Below, one piece after another: positions 8,568-18,291 of a stretch of DNA of 64,000 nucleotides. Source of the DNA: Bacillota bacterium (lineage in GTDB: Bacteria > Bacillota > Clostridia > Oscillospirales > Ruminococcaceae). The stretch covers positions 310,001 through 374,000 of the forward strand of contig JAEZRC010000007.1 of assembly GCA_023440965.1 (NCBI GenBank). The letters run 5' to 3'. Each line of letters begins with the position of its first letter. The stretch's first letter is position 1. The notes under the pieces are model-generated. The model searched no databases. It had not been told where the DNA came from and saw only the letters and a list, made by a program, of their open reading frames with translations. Position numbers and translations under genes: made by a program.

Positions 8568-9533
8568 CTATGCTTTCAAAGCTATTGCAACCCAATCATC
8601 CTTTTCGTGAACTTCAAGGACTTCAAAGCCCTGTGAAGTTATTGCCTCAATTACATCATCTTTCCTAAAAGAAATAATTCCAGACACAATGAGGATTCCG
8701 TTTTCATTAATAAAGCCCCTGAAAATATCTTTCATAGCAATAAGAACATCAGCTACAATATTTGCACATATAATATCATACCCAGAGCCAATCTTTTCAA
8801 CAAGTGATTTATCTTCAATAATATTTCCGCAATATGTTATATACTTTTCGGTAGAAATATTATTCTTTATTGCATTTTCAAGAGCAGTTGCTACTGCGTG
8901 TTCTTCAATATCAACAGCGACGGCATTATTTGCACCTAAAAGTATTCCGCCTATTGAAAGTATCCCACTTCCGCAACCCAAGTCAAGCATCTTATCGTCA
9001 TTATGAAGATACTTTTCAAGCAATTCAAGACATAACTGAGTAGTATTGTGTTGACCTGTACCAAAACTTGAAGCTGGATCAATTTCAAGAATTTTTCTAT
9101 CTCCGGCATCCTCAACATTTTCCCAAGATGGTTTTATTAAAAGCTTATTTCCTATTGATAACGGCTTGAAATACTTTTTCCAGTTGTTTGCCCAATCAGA
9201 TTCACATACATTAACAACTTCATATTCCAAACGACCGTATTTTTTATCATTATCTCTTTGCTTTATTGCCTTAAGTTCTTCTTTGATTTCTTCAAGAGTT
9301 CTTGCACTCTGCTCATTTTCAGCAAGATATACTGTTATTGTTGTTTCACAATCCTTTAAGCCCATAAGGTCATCATCAATATAATCCCAATTTCCAGTCT
9401 TATTGTATAAAAATTCTTCAAAATCTTTTGAGTCCTTTATAACAAAGCCTGTAATTCCAAGCATCATAAGACTTCCGCTTACAGCGTCAACTCCTTCGGT
9501 AGTAGTAAAAATATTTACTTGCGCCCAATTCAT
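8568..9533 (-). CDS. prmA: Ribosomal protein L11 methyltransferase
   Basis: A 321-residue SAM-dependent methyltransferase that methylates lysines and the N-terminus of ribosomal protein L11. A less conserved substrate-binding domain occupies ~1-120. The Rossmann methyltransferase domain follows, with SAM motif LDLGCGSGILSIG (~180) and the CANIVADVL catalytic/binding motif (~240). SFGTGQHNTT is the PrmA-specific loop. It is a single gene with a GGAGG site, divergent from marR. Confidence 0.92.
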   Translation of the reverse strand: MNWAQVNIFTTTEGVDAVSGSLMMLGITGFVIKDSKDFEEFLYNKTGNWDYIDDDLMGLKDCETTITVYLAENEQSARTLEEIKEELKAIKQRDNDKKYGRLEYEVVNVCESDWANNWKKYFKPLSIGNKLLIKPSWENVEDAGDRKILEIDPASSFGTGQHNTTQLCLELLEKYLHNDDKMLDLGCGSGILSIGGILLGANNAVAVDIEEHAVATALENAIKNNISTEKYITYCGNIIEDKSLVEKIGSGYDIICANIVADVLIAMKDIFRGFINENGILIVSGIISFRKDDVIEAITSQGFEVLEVHEKDDWVAIALKA

Positions 9534-9627
9534 ATTAATCCTCCGTTTTTAAAATCACTTTTTATTATAATCTGTTTTGTGAAATTATTCAACTTTTTTT
9601 ATTTTAAATAGCAATGTTTATATAAAA

Positions 9628-9692
9628 TTGACATAGTAATTTTCTTTCCAATTGTGTATAATACATAAATGAAACAGTTCAGTTTTTGAACT
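9628..9692 (+). promoter_or_regulatory. marR promoter region with palindromic operator candidate
   Basis: A TATAAT box at 9657-9662 lies 53 bases before the marR start. A TTGACA at 9628 is too far (23 bases) to be an ideal partner. Just downstream, AGTTCA (9676-9681) and TGAACT (9687-9692) form a perfect inverted repeat around 5 bases. Placed between the start of transcription and the gene, it is a good candidate for autoregulatory MarR binding. Confidence 0.5.
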
Positions 9693-9714
9693 AATTTAAT
9701 AATGGAGGAACAAA

Positions 9715-10152
9715 ATGCATACTGAGAATGATAAAGCATATGAACTTGCTCAATCAATGTCAAAATTATTCTGCTTAATGAAGCCCAAAAAATTTATAAA
9801 AGATATTAAGCCCTCACAGATGATGGTAATGATTTCGATTGCTCATACAAATAAAATAAAAGGATTTGTTACCCCATCAATGATATGCGATGAACTCAGT
9901 TTGTCAAAATCCGCACTTACTGCTATTCTTAATACGCTTGAAGAAAAAAAACTGATACAAAGAAAATTATCAAATGAAGACAGGAGAATGTTGCTTCTAA
10001 CAATTACAGACGAAGCAAAAAAGCTACATGATTTGTATCATCAAAATGTTAAATCTTCACTACTTAGTCTTACAAGTTATCTCGGAGAGGAGGATACCGA
10101 AAAATTAATTGAGCTTATTAATAAAGCGAACAATTTCTTTACAAAAGATTAG
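9715..10152 (+). CDS. MarR-family transcriptional regulator
   Basis: A 145-residue winged-helix regulator. The recognition-helix region (~55-80, LSKSALTAILNTLEEKKLI) and the wing motif (NEDRRMLLLTITDEAKK, ~90-106) are typical of the MarR fold. It probably represses its own operon, which encodes a two-gene ABC exporter starting 12 bases after its stop, with relief by a ligand that the exporter removes. A perfect palindrome lies 23 bases before its start. GGAGG is at good spacing. The ligand cannot be told from sequence. Confidence 0.88.
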   Translation: MHTENDKAYELAQSMSKLFCLMKPKKFIKDIKPSQMMVMISIAHTNKIKGFVTPSMICDELSLSKSALTAILNTLEEKKLIQRKLSNEDRRMLLLTITDEAKKLHDLYHQNVKSSLLSLTSYLGEEDTEKLIELINKANNFFTKD

Positions 10153-10164
10153 AAAGGAACATAT

Positions 10165-11904
10165 ATGCAAAAAAAATCAAAATATTTAAATTTCATACCT
10201 GGTTCCATTTGTACGATAATTTTTATTTATATTCAGGTAATGACAGATCTTGCTTTGCCAGAATATATGATGAAAATTGTTAATGACGGTATTGCACAAC
10301 AGAAAATGGATATTATTAAGTCAACAGGTTTAGAAATGATTCTGGTTTCTCTCATAGGAGTTGCAGCAACGATATGTGCAAGTTTTTTTGCTGCAAGAAT
10401 TGCCGCAGGAATTTCAAGAAACCTCAGATCAGATGTGTTTGAACAGGTTGAAGGTTATTCTTTTAGAGAATTTGATAAATTTTCTACTGCTTCATTAATA
10501 ACAAGAAACACAAATGATATTCAGCAGGTTCAGATGTTTATCTTTATGGCATTAAGAATGATTACTGCTGCTCCAATAATGGCAGTAGGAGGAATATATA
10601 AAGCAATTAATACTTCAAAAGATTTAAGCTGGATCCTTGCGGTATCAATACCTTTAGCACTTGTTATAATTTTCTCCTTAATGTTTCTTCTTGTACCAAT
10701 TTTTAAGAAAGTTCAATCATATATTGACCGTCTTAATAAGGTTTCAAGAGAAAATCTTACAGGTATGAGAGTAATCAGGGCATTCAGGAACGAAAAACTT
10801 GAGGAAGAAAAGTTTGATGATGCTAATATAACATTAACAAAAACAAATATAAAGCTTAACCGATATATGGTTCTTTTAATGCCGATAACAATGCTTATTT
10901 TAAACTTTACTCAGCTTGCTATAGTATGGTTTGGTGCAAAAAACATCGGAATTGACGGTCTTCAGATTGGAAACATAATGGCATTTATATCTTATTCAAT
11001 GCAAGTTATGTTTTCGTTTATTATGATTTCAATGATTTCTATTATTCTTCCAAGAGCAATTGTATCGTGGAAAAGAATAAAAGAAGTTCTTGATACAGAA
11101 ACAACAATTAAAAACAATGAAGTAGCTTATTCTGGTTCACAAGAATTAGATAATGAGTCTGAATGTTTAGTTAAATTCAATAACGTTTCATTCTCCTATC
11201 CTGATGCTACAGAAAAAATTCTTGATGGAATTAATTTTGAAGCTAAAAAAGGCGAAATAACTGCTATTATCGGAAGTACAGGATGCGGTAAATCAACACT
11301 TATAAACCTTATTCCTCGTTTTTATGATGTAACTGATGGTGAAATACTTATTAATGGAAGAAACGTTAAAGATTACGACCTAAATTATCTTCACGATATG
11401 ATAGGTTATGTTCCACAGAAGGCTGTATTGTTCACTGGTACTATTGAAAGCAACCTTAAACTTGGAAAAGAAGATGCCACTGATGAAGAAATCAAGATTG
11501 CATCACAAATTTCTCAGAGTGAGCAGTTTATACTCGAAAAAGAAGATGGTTATAATTCTGAAATTTCTCAGGGTGGTACGAACATTTCAGGTGGACAAAA
11601 ACAAAGACTTTCTATTGCACGTGCATTGATAAAGCAGCCTGATATATACATTTTTGACGACAGTTTTTCTGCTCTTGATTTCAAGACTGACCATGCATTA
11701 AGAGAAGCTTTGAAGCCTTACACAGAAAAATCAATCACTTTCATAGTTGCACAACGAGTTACAACAATTATGAATGCAAATCAGATTATTGTTCTTGATG
11801 ACGGTGTTATTGTTGGAAAAGGCACACATAAAGAATTATTACAATCTTGTGAAGTTTATAAGGAAATTGCCTCTTCACAGCTTTCAAAGGAGGAATTAGA
11901 ATAA
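10165..11904 (+). CDS. Heterodimeric ABC exporter, half with degenerate ATPase site
   Basis: A 579-residue fused membrane/ATPase half-transporter. Six membrane helices span ~10-310. The nucleotide-binding domain (~335-570) has Walker A IIGSTGCGKST and signature ISGGQKQ. Walker B ends in FDDS instead of DE, and the switch histidine is replaced (VAQRVTTI instead of AHR). Loss of the catalytic Glu and switch His is the mark of the non-catalytic half in heterodimers such as BmrCD, LmrCD and TM287/288. The partner follows with a one-base overlap (TAATG). The pair probably exports drugs or toxic compounds. Substrate unknown. Confidence 0.92.
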   Translation: MQKKSKYLNFIPGSICTIIFIYIQVMTDLALPEYMMKIVNDGIAQQKMDIIKSTGLEMILVSLIGVAATICASFFAARIAAGISRNLRSDVFEQVEGYSFREFDKFSTASLITRNTNDIQQVQMFIFMALRMITAAPIMAVGGIYKAINTSKDLSWILAVSIPLALVIIFSLMFLLVPIFKKVQSYIDRLNKVSRENLTGMRVIRAFRNEKLEEEKFDDANITLTKTNIKLNRYMVLLMPITMLILNFTQLAIVWFGAKNIGIDGLQIGNIMAFISYSMQVMFSFIMISMISIILPRAIVSWKRIKEVLDTETTIKNNEVAYSGSQELDNESECLVKFNNVSFSYPDATEKILDGINFEAKKGEITAIIGSTGCGKSTLINLIPRFYDVTDGEILINGRNVKDYDLNYLHDMIGYVPQKAVLFTGTIESNLKLGKEDATDEEIKIASQISQSEQFILEKEDGYNSEISQGGTNISGGQKQRLSIARALIKQPDIYIFDDSFSALDFKTDHALREALKPYTEKSITFIVAQRVTTIMNANQIIVLDDGVIVGKGTHKELLQSCEVYKEIASSQLSKEELE

Positions 11905-13760
11905 TGTCTTCACAGAATAAACCTCGTAAAATGGGCCCTATGGGTGGCGGTCCTATGGGCGGAATGATGAGTGCCGGTGGAAAAGCTAAGGATTTTAAAG
12001 GTACCTTCAAAAAGTTAATTAAATATTTTAAGGACTTTAGAATATCTTTAATTCTCGTTATAGTTTTCGCTATTCTATCAACTGTCTTTGCAATTGTCTG
12101 TCCAAAGATATTAGGTAATGCAACAACAAGTATTGCCAAAAGCAGTATGAAAGCATTTACAACACAATCAGCAATTAATATTGATTTTGATTATCTGAAA
12201 AAGCTTGCTTTTATACTAATTGGTCTCTTTATAATAAGTGCGATTTTCAGTTTTATACAGGGATTTATTATTTCAGGAGTTTCACAAAAAATCACATATA
12301 AGCTAAGACAACAAATATCTTTTAAAATGTCAAAGCTTCCTCTAAGATATTATGATACTGTTACACATGGTGAAATCCTTAGCCGTATTACTAATGATGT
12401 TGATACTGTATCAATGTCATTACAACAGAGTATGACACAAATAATTTCTTCTGTCGTAACAATTATCGGTATTATTATAATGATGCTTTCAATTAGTCCA
12501 CTTATGACATTGATTGCAATTATTTCATTACCACTAAGTGGAATATTAGTTAGTATAATTGTTAAACTATCTCAGAAACACTTTAAGAATCAGCAGAAAT
12601 ACCTCGGACAGCTTAATGGTCACGTTGAAGAAATGTATTCAGGACATAATATTATTAAAGCTTTTAATCTTGAAAAGAAGTCAATAACTGAATTAAAAAA
12701 TATAAATAATCTTCTCTATAAATCGTCGTGGAAGTCAAATTTCCTGTCAGGTCTTATGATGCCTATTCTTAATTTCGTAGGTAACCTTGGATATATTGCT
12801 GTCTGCGTTGTCGGTGGTTATCTGACAATTAATAAAGGCTTTGGAATAGGTGGTATTCAATCGTTTGTTGCTTATATCAGACAGTTTAATTATCCTATTG
12901 CACAGACAGCACAGATTGCAAACGTACTTCAGTCAACTATGGCTGCTGCTGAAAGAGTATTTGCCTTCCTTGATGAAGAAGAAGAAGTTCCTGAAACAAA
13001 GAATCCTGCTCAAATCAAAAAGGTTCAGGGTAATGTTGATTTTGATAATATTACTTTCGGATATAATGAAGATAAAGTAATTCTTCATGATGTAAATGTC
13101 TCAGTAAAATCCGGTCAGACGGTTGCAATTGTTGGACCAACGGGTGCAGGAAAAACAACAATTATTAATCTTCTTATGAGATTCTATGATGTAAACAAAG
13201 GATCAATTAAAATTGATGGTGTAGATATAAGAGATATGACAAGAGCTGACTTAAGGAAAATTTTTGGAATGGTTCTTCAGGATACATGGCTTTTCAATGG
13301 AACTATCAGGGAAAACCTTTCATACGGCAAGCTAGATGCTTCTGAAGAAGAAATCAAAGCTGCTGCCAAAGCAGCACATTGTAATCACTTTATAAATACA
13401 ACAGCAGAAGGATATGATCTTGTTATTAATGAAGAAGCTAGTAATCTTTCACAAGGACAGAAGCAGCTTCTCACTATTGCAAGAGCAATTCTTGCTGACC
13501 CACCTATCCTTATACTTGATGAAGCAACAAGCTCAGTAGATACACGAACAGAGCAACGTATTCAGAGAGCTATGAATAATCTCATGAAGGGCAGAACAAG
13601 TTTTGTCATCGCTCACAGACTTTCAACTATCCGAGATGCAGACATAATTCTTGTTATGAAAGACGGAAATATTATTGAACAAGGAAATCACGAGGAACTA
13701 ATAGCTAAACAAGGCTTCTATTATGACCTGTATAATTCCCAATTTGATAAAGTAAGCTAA
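11904..13760 (+). CDS. Heterodimeric ABC exporter, catalytic half
   Basis: A 618-residue half-transporter. A Gly/Met/Pro-rich N-terminus (~1-30) precedes six membrane helices (~45-340), as is common in the larger subunit of these exporters. The nucleotide-binding domain has Walker A VGPTGAGKTT, a full catalytic Walker B (LILDEATSS) and switch His (IAHRLST). The signature is altered to LSQGQKQ. It therefore supplies the catalytic residues missing from its partner. Translation is coupled to the upstream gene by a TAATG overlap. A strong terminator follows. Confidence 0.93.
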   Translation: MSSQNKPRKMGPMGGGPMGGMMSAGGKAKDFKGTFKKLIKYFKDFRISLILVIVFAILSTVFAIVCPKILGNATTSIAKSSMKAFTTQSAINIDFDYLKKLAFILIGLFIISAIFSFIQGFIISGVSQKITYKLRQQISFKMSKLPLRYYDTVTHGEILSRITNDVDTVSMSLQQSMTQIISSVVTIIGIIIMMLSISPLMTLIAIISLPLSGILVSIIVKLSQKHFKNQQKYLGQLNGHVEEMYSGHNIIKAFNLEKKSITELKNINNLLYKSSWKSNFLSGLMMPILNFVGNLGYIAVCVVGGYLTINKGFGIGGIQSFVAYIRQFNYPIAQTAQIANVLQSTMAAAERVFAFLDEEEEVPETKNPAQIKKVQGNVDFDNITFGYNEDKVILHDVNVSVKSGQTVAIVGPTGAGKTTIINLLMRFYDVNKGSIKIDGVDIRDMTRADLRKIFGMVLQDTWLFNGTIRENLSYGKLDASEEEIKAAAKAAHCNHFINTTAEGYDLVINEEASNLSQGQKQLLTIARAILADPPILILDEATSSVDTRTEQRIQRAMNNLMKGRTSFVIAHRLSTIRDADIILVMKDGNIIEQGNHEELIAKQGFYYDLYNSQFDKVS

Positions 13761-13771
13761 TAATAATTATA

Positions 13772-13805
13772 AACAGCGGGTAGTGAAATCTATCCGCTGT
13801 TTTTA
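13772..13805 (+). terminator. Terminator of the marR-ABC operon
   Basis: AACAGCGG pairs with CCGCTGTT, followed by TTTT. Confidence 0.9.
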
Positions 13806-13885
13806 TGCATTTACACAGTCTTGTTATTGTGATAAAATAATATGTAGGAAATAAGAATAGTGGTACTATAAAATGAGGTGACATT

Positions 13886-14419
13886 ATGAATAAAAAACTT
13901 TTATCTACAATAATGGAAAGAAGTAGTTACAGGGGTACTTATTTAAACAAAGAAGTACCGAGAGAAATACTTACATTGATTTTGGAGGCTGGTCTTGCTG
14001 CTCCATCCGGTTGCAACAAGCAGACAACCAGCTTAATTGCAGTTGACGATAAAGTCTTATTGGACAAAATTAAAGGTGTAATAGATCCTCCAATATGCGA
14101 AACTGCACCTGCTATGATTTGTGTTCTGACAAAAGAAATCTATGCTTACCGTAATAAATGCTATAATGTTCAGGACTATTCCGCTGCAATTCAAAATATG
14201 CTTATAGCAATAAAAGCACTTGGATATGAAAGCTGCTGGTATGAAGGTCACATTACTGATGAAGATAACATTGCTGAGAAAATAGCAAATATTCTCGGTG
14301 TTCCTGAGGATTTAAAACTAGTGTGTATTTTGCCTGTTGGACGTGCTGCTGAACCTGTTAAACAAACCAAAAAGAAAAGGTTTAAAGAACGTGCATGGTT
14401 TAATGCATTCGAAAAATAA
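13886..14419 (+). CDS. Nitroreductase-family protein
   Basis: A 177-residue member of the FMN-dependent nitroreductase fold. The N-terminal RSSYRGTYLNKEVP matches the family's Arg-Ser-x-Arg phosphate-binding start, and AAPSGCNKQ the FMN-contacting segment. GYESCWYEGH and the C-terminal KKKRF complete the pattern. Such enzymes reduce nitro compounds, quinones or flavins with NAD(P)H; the physiological substrate cannot be inferred. GAGGTG precedes the ATG. It is a single gene, convergent with spoIVA across a shared terminator. Confidence 0.85.
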   Translation: MNKKLLSTIMERSSYRGTYLNKEVPREILTLILEAGLAAPSGCNKQTTSLIAVDDKVLLDKIKGVIDPPICETAPAMICVLTKEIYAYRNKCYNVQDYSAAIQNMLIAIKALGYESCWYEGHITDEDNIAEKIANILGVPEDLKLVCILPVGRAAEPVKQTKKKRFKERAWFNAFEK

Positions 14420-14440
14420 ATTATACATTACTTATATAAT

Positions 14441-14478
14441 AAATTTCACCGCCCTTATATTCAAGAGCGGTGAAATTT
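14441..14478. terminator. Bidirectional terminator
   Basis: AAATTTCACCGC and GCGGTGAAATTT form a perfect 12-bp stem between convergent genes. Confidence 0.9.
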
Positions 14479-14487
14479 ATATGTTAT

Positions 14488-15966
14488 TTACAGAATGAAG
14501 CAAATCAAGCCGTTACAGCCTTCGTTAATGATTCTCTCAACAGTTCCCTGAAGCTTTTGTCTTGCATCTGATGGCATCTTATAAAGCTTATTATGTAAGC
14601 CTTCATTTACTAGCTCGTGAAGTGATTTCCCGAAGATATTGGACTCCCATATCTTTTCAGGACTGTCATCAAATTCGCTTAGCATATACTCAACAAGCTC
14701 TTCTGACTGCTTTTCGCTACCAACAATTGGTTCTACCTCGGTCATAATATCAGCTTTCATAAGATGAATTGACGGGGCGGTAGCACGAAGTCTTACACCA
14801 TATTTTCCACCCTGCTTAATCATTTCAGGCTCTTCCAGTGATAATTCATCCATTGTTGGCATTACAATACCATAGCCTGTTGCTTCGACTTCATCAAGAG
14901 CAGTAGCAATCTTTTCATATCTCTTCTTAATGTTTGCAAGCTCAAGAATCTGTGGCATAAGGTCACTCTCGTTATTAATTTCAATGCCAGTAACCTCACC
15001 GATTATCTTATAGAACAAATCATTGTTTATTGAAACACCGATGTTAGCGCTGCCCTTTCCAAGGTCAATTGAATTAATTTTCGTACCAATAACATGCTTG
15101 CACTCACCTATTGTGTCACTACACCATTTTACCTCACGAACAAGCTCAATGCCCTCAGCGGCTGTTTTAATAGCTGAGAAAATATCCTTCTTGAGCCAGT
15201 TGTCTTTTTCAAGGCAGGTAATCCACTTAGGCATCTCTATATTAACTTCTTTAATTGGGAATGCAAAAAGAATCTGTGTCAATACTCCCCTAATATCTGA
15301 TTCATCAAGAGTCAAGCAGTTTACAGGAATAACTGGTGTTGAATATTTATCCTGAAGCTTTTTAGCCATTGCCTTAACATCTTCACTTTCAGGATACATT
15401 GAATTCATAAGAACAACGAACGGTTTGTTTATTGCCTGAAGTTCAGTAATAACTCTTTCTTCAGCTTCCTCATATTCATCCCTTGGAATATCAGAAATTG
15501 ATCCGTCAGTTGTTACAACAAGACCGATAGTTGAATGATCAGTGATAACCTTCTGTGTGCCGACTTCAGCAGCCATGTTAAAAGGAATTTCGCCGTCAAA
15601 CCAAGGTGTTACAACCATTCTTGGTGCCTGGTTTTCAAAATATCCGATTGAACTTGGAACTATGTAACCTACACAGTCAATCATTCTGACTTTCATGTGT
15701 GCGGAATTACCGAGATCAACGTCAACAGCTTCCTCAGGAATGAACTTTGGTTCTGTTGTCATTATTGTTTTCCCTGCTGATGATTGTGGAAGCTCATCTA
15801 TTGCTCTTTCCCTTTGATAATCACTGTTAATATTCGGGATAACGAGAGTTTCCATAAATTTTTTAATGAATGTGGACTTTCCTGTTCTTACTGGTCCAAC
15901 CACTCCTATATATATATCGCCATTTGTTCTTTTGGCGATATCGCTGTAAATATCATTGGCGTTCAT
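14488..15966 (-). CDS. spoIVA: Stage IV sporulation protein A
   Basis: A 492-residue cytoskeletal ATPase that polymerises on the outer forespore membrane and forms the base layer of the spore coat. The P-loop GPVRTGKST is at ~24-32, with Walker B-like MIDCVGY further on. The long middle region and the conserved C-terminus (about the last 60 residues, needed for localisation) are present, and the length equals the family norm. The gene directly upstream encodes its LysM-containing partner, as expected for a SpoIVA-SipL pair. In known spore formers the gene is under sigma-E; no clear sigma-E box was found immediately before it. Confidence 0.97.
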   Translation of the reverse strand: MNANDIYSDIAKRTNGDIYIGVVGPVRTGKSTFIKKFMETLVIPNINSDYQRERAIDELPQSSAGKTIMTTEPKFIPEEAVDVDLGNSAHMKVRMIDCVGYIVPSSIGYFENQAPRMVVTPWFDGEIPFNMAAEVGTQKVITDHSTIGLVVTTDGSISDIPRDEYEEAEERVITELQAINKPFVVLMNSMYPESEDVKAMAKKLQDKYSTPVIPVNCLTLDESDIRGVLTQILFAFPIKEVNIEMPKWITCLEKDNWLKKDIFSAIKTAAEGIELVREVKWCSDTIGECKHVIGTKINSIDLGKGSANIGVSINNDLFYKIIGEVTGIEINNESDLMPQILELANIKKRYEKIATALDEVEATGYGIVMPTMDELSLEEPEMIKQGGKYGVRLRATAPSIHLMKADIMTEVEPIVGSEKQSEELVEYMLSEFDDSPEKIWESNIFGKSLHELVNEGLHNKLYKMPSDARQKLQGTVERIINEGCNGLICFIL

Positions 15967-16002
15967 ATTTATCCCCCTATGAGTATATATTTTTTGCTTT
16001 AA

Positions 16003-17553
16003 TCAGTCGACCATTGGAATAAGAAGCATGCCTTTTTTAGCCATTTTATCTTCAGTTAAGTCATTTTCATCCATTACTGCCTTAATAGAAGTGCTGTATT
16101 TCTTTGCAATTTCCCAGACATCTTCACCATTGTCAGCAAAATAAAGCTTAAGGGCATAATCGCCTTCATGTTCCTTTTTCACTGTCTCATCGACTTCAAT
16201 ATTTGAAACAAGCTTATTATTTTCAGCTTCATTTATATATCCACCAATATTTATTTCAGCTTTGACCTCAACCGTATTTGCCGAAGTAAGATTGTAAGAA
16301 TTGGATACTACTGTTGCTTTTGGCTCAGCATAACTGTCGTTGCCATCGTTTTCAATCTGCATAGCTGTTTCAAAAGGCATGTCATTTTCAATATATACTG
16401 GCTTGCCATCTTCATTCTTTGCAATAACAACAAAGTTACATACACCTGTAAAATACATTGTATTTGTTGGAATATCCATTCTGCTCATAACGCTGTTAAC
16501 TTTAACCCATGCATCATAAACACTTGCGATATCTCCTTCTTTATATTCGAGATTTGACTTGATAGTCTGCGATAAATTTATTGGAACAGGCTTCTTCTCA
16601 ATTTTTGCATCAATATATTCAAAGTTAACTGGGTGAGTTGTTGAAAATGCATCAGAAACAATATCAACATTTTCATACTTATTTGCTACACAATTTATTT
16701 CAAGATTTATTTCACATTCAACTTCTCTTGATTCACCTGAAGTTCCATGAGGAATAATCTCACAGCTAATTACATTAATATTAACCATTGCATCATATTT
16801 CTCATTAATGCCGTCCATATCGATTACCTGGCTGAATGGTACAGTAAACTGCATTGTGTCAAGTCCATCACCATTTTCATTCTCGCATATATAAAGTATA
16901 TTGATGTTTGCTTCGCCTTTTGTTATAAGCTTATTAGTGATAATCTTATGCTCGTTTGAAGTAATATCAGCATCGCTTCTTGCTATAGAAATAATAGCTG
17001 GCTTGACAGCGCCCATATCAAGATCTTCAATTATTGTTGCTCGTTTTGTTGCAGTAAGTCTATTTGTAGGATAAGACACTGTTTCCTTCTTGAGCTGAAT
17101 GTTACCACCAAATGCATCTGAAACTATCTGCTGCTTTTTCTCACCGACAACTTTGATTTTGCAGCTTATCGCTCCACGGAAGTCAAGCCTACGTTGATTT
17201 ACAACTCTGCAATTGATATAATCTGCCTTTGGAAGAATAATCACCTGCATTTTATCTGCCTGTGTACCTAGGTTTGCTGTTTTTGTGTAGTTCAGCTTCT
17301 GTTCAATACTTCTTAATGCATTTGAGCCCTCACTCATATACAACACTTTTATTCCCACTACAAGCTCATAGGTCAATTTTTCGCCACTTATACTGTGAGA
17401 AACTATTCTTGGTGACAACTGGCACTTTAATACCTTAAAAATTTCAGGAAAATAATCAGGCAGAATGTAATCTAATTCAACTGCCTGCTCGTTGTTGCCA
17501 TCATACACTACCTCTTTTGTAGAGAAAATTTCACGATTAACTTTGAAATCCAT
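16003..17553 (-). CDS. sipL: SPOCS (DUF3794) and LysM spore coat morphogenetic protein, SipL-like
   Basis: A 516-residue protein with repeated SPOCS/DUF3794 modules over ~25-440 and one C-terminal LysM domain (~465-516, with GEDVWEIAKKYSTS). This is the architecture of Clostridioides difficile SipL, which binds SpoIVA through its LysM domain and stands in for Bacillus SpoVID; adjacency to spoIVA supports the same role. The open frame extends 20 codons further upstream, but AGGAGG lies five bases before the ATG at 17553, so that start is used. Confidence 0.88.
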   Translation of the reverse strand: MDFKVNREIFSTKEVVYDGNNEQAVELDYILPDYFPEIFKVLKCQLSPRIVSHSISGEKLTYELVVGIKVLYMSEGSNALRSIEQKLNYTKTANLGTQADKMQVIILPKADYINCRVVNQRRLDFRGAISCKIKVVGEKKQQIVSDAFGGNIQLKKETVSYPTNRLTATKRATIIEDLDMGAVKPAIISIARSDADITSNEHKIITNKLITKGEANINILYICENENGDGLDTMQFTVPFSQVIDMDGINEKYDAMVNINVISCEIIPHGTSGESREVECEINLEINCVANKYENVDIVSDAFSTTHPVNFEYIDAKIEKKPVPINLSQTIKSNLEYKEGDIASVYDAWVKVNSVMSRMDIPTNTMYFTGVCNFVVIAKNEDGKPVYIENDMPFETAMQIENDGNDSYAEPKATVVSNSYNLTSANTVEVKAEINIGGYINEAENNKLVSNIEVDETVKKEHEGDYALKLYFADNGEDVWEIAKKYSTSIKAVMDENDLTEDKMAKKGMLLIPMVD

Positions 17554-17700
17554 AGCTTCCTCCTGTAAAAAAAGATTCTTCATTACTCTGCTAAAACATT
17601 TATATTCATACATATACGCTTGTATGCTTAAAATTCCTATATGTTCAAGTAGTCCTTTTTATAAAACTTATTCGAAAGCAAGCTATTTTATGATAAAAAA

Positions 17701-17729
17701 GCACATCAATTTCATATTAATTGATGTGC
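17701..17729 (-). terminator. Terminator after the UPF0178 gene
   Basis: GCACATCAAT and ATTGATGTGC form a 10-bp stem, with a T-tract (17694-17700) on the minus strand. Confidence 0.85.
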
Positions 17730-17741
17730 CATATATATTTA

Positions 17742-18170
17742 TTACTTTATAAGTGATATTAGTGCTTTTTTGAAGTCTTCATCCTGTTCCTGTGTGCGTT
17801 TGGAATTTCCTTTTATACGTCCACCAGCATTACGTATTTTTTTTGCAGTGTGTCTTGCAAGTAACAATGAATCAATATTTGAGTTATTATAAAACATACC
17901 GTTCTGATTTAAAACAATTGCTTTTCTTGAAAGGCACATTGCCGCAAGTCCATAATCCTGTGTTATTACTATATCACCAATTTCAATAAGATTTACAAGA
18001 CGAAAATCTGCGCTGTCAGCACCTTTGTCCACCATAATTGTCTGTATGCTCTCTAAATTGAATACGTGAGAATTATCACAAATTACAATCATCTCCAGAT
18101 TATTTTTCTTACATATATCCATTGCTATTTTTACAACAGGGCAACCATCAGCGTCAACTAATACTCTCAT
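17742..18170 (-). CDS. UPF0178 / YqxD-YaiI family protein (DUF188)
   Basis: A 142-residue protein with the family signature VDADGCPV at the N-terminus, VDKGADSAD near residue 47 and ITQDYGLAA near 74. These conserved acidic residues resemble a PIN-like nuclease fold, but the function is not established. The family is broadly conserved and often near DNA-metabolism or sporulation genes. It is a single gene between the sipL terminator and the divergent capA-like gene. Confidence 0.88.
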   Translation of the reverse strand: MRVLVDADGCPVVKIAMDICKKNNLEMIVICDNSHVFNLESIQTIMVDKGADSADFRLVNLIEIGDIVITQDYGLAAMCLSRKAIVLNQNGMFYNNSNIDSLLLARHTAKKIRNAGGRIKGNSKRTQEQDEDFKKALISLIK

Positions 18171-18233
18171 TTATATCTCCCTTATATTTATTATTACAAT
18201 CAAGTGATCATAATTACAAAATTATTACTTTTA

Positions 18234-18263
18234 TTGATTTTCTTACTTATTATATGATATACT
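18234..18263 (+). promoter_or_regulatory. Candidate sigma-A promoter of the CapA-like gene
   Basis: TTGATT (18234-18239), an 18-base spacer and TATACT (18258-18263), 28 bases before the ATG. Confidence 0.55.
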
Positions 18264-18291
18264 TATAAAAACAAAAAATTGTAGGTGAAAC

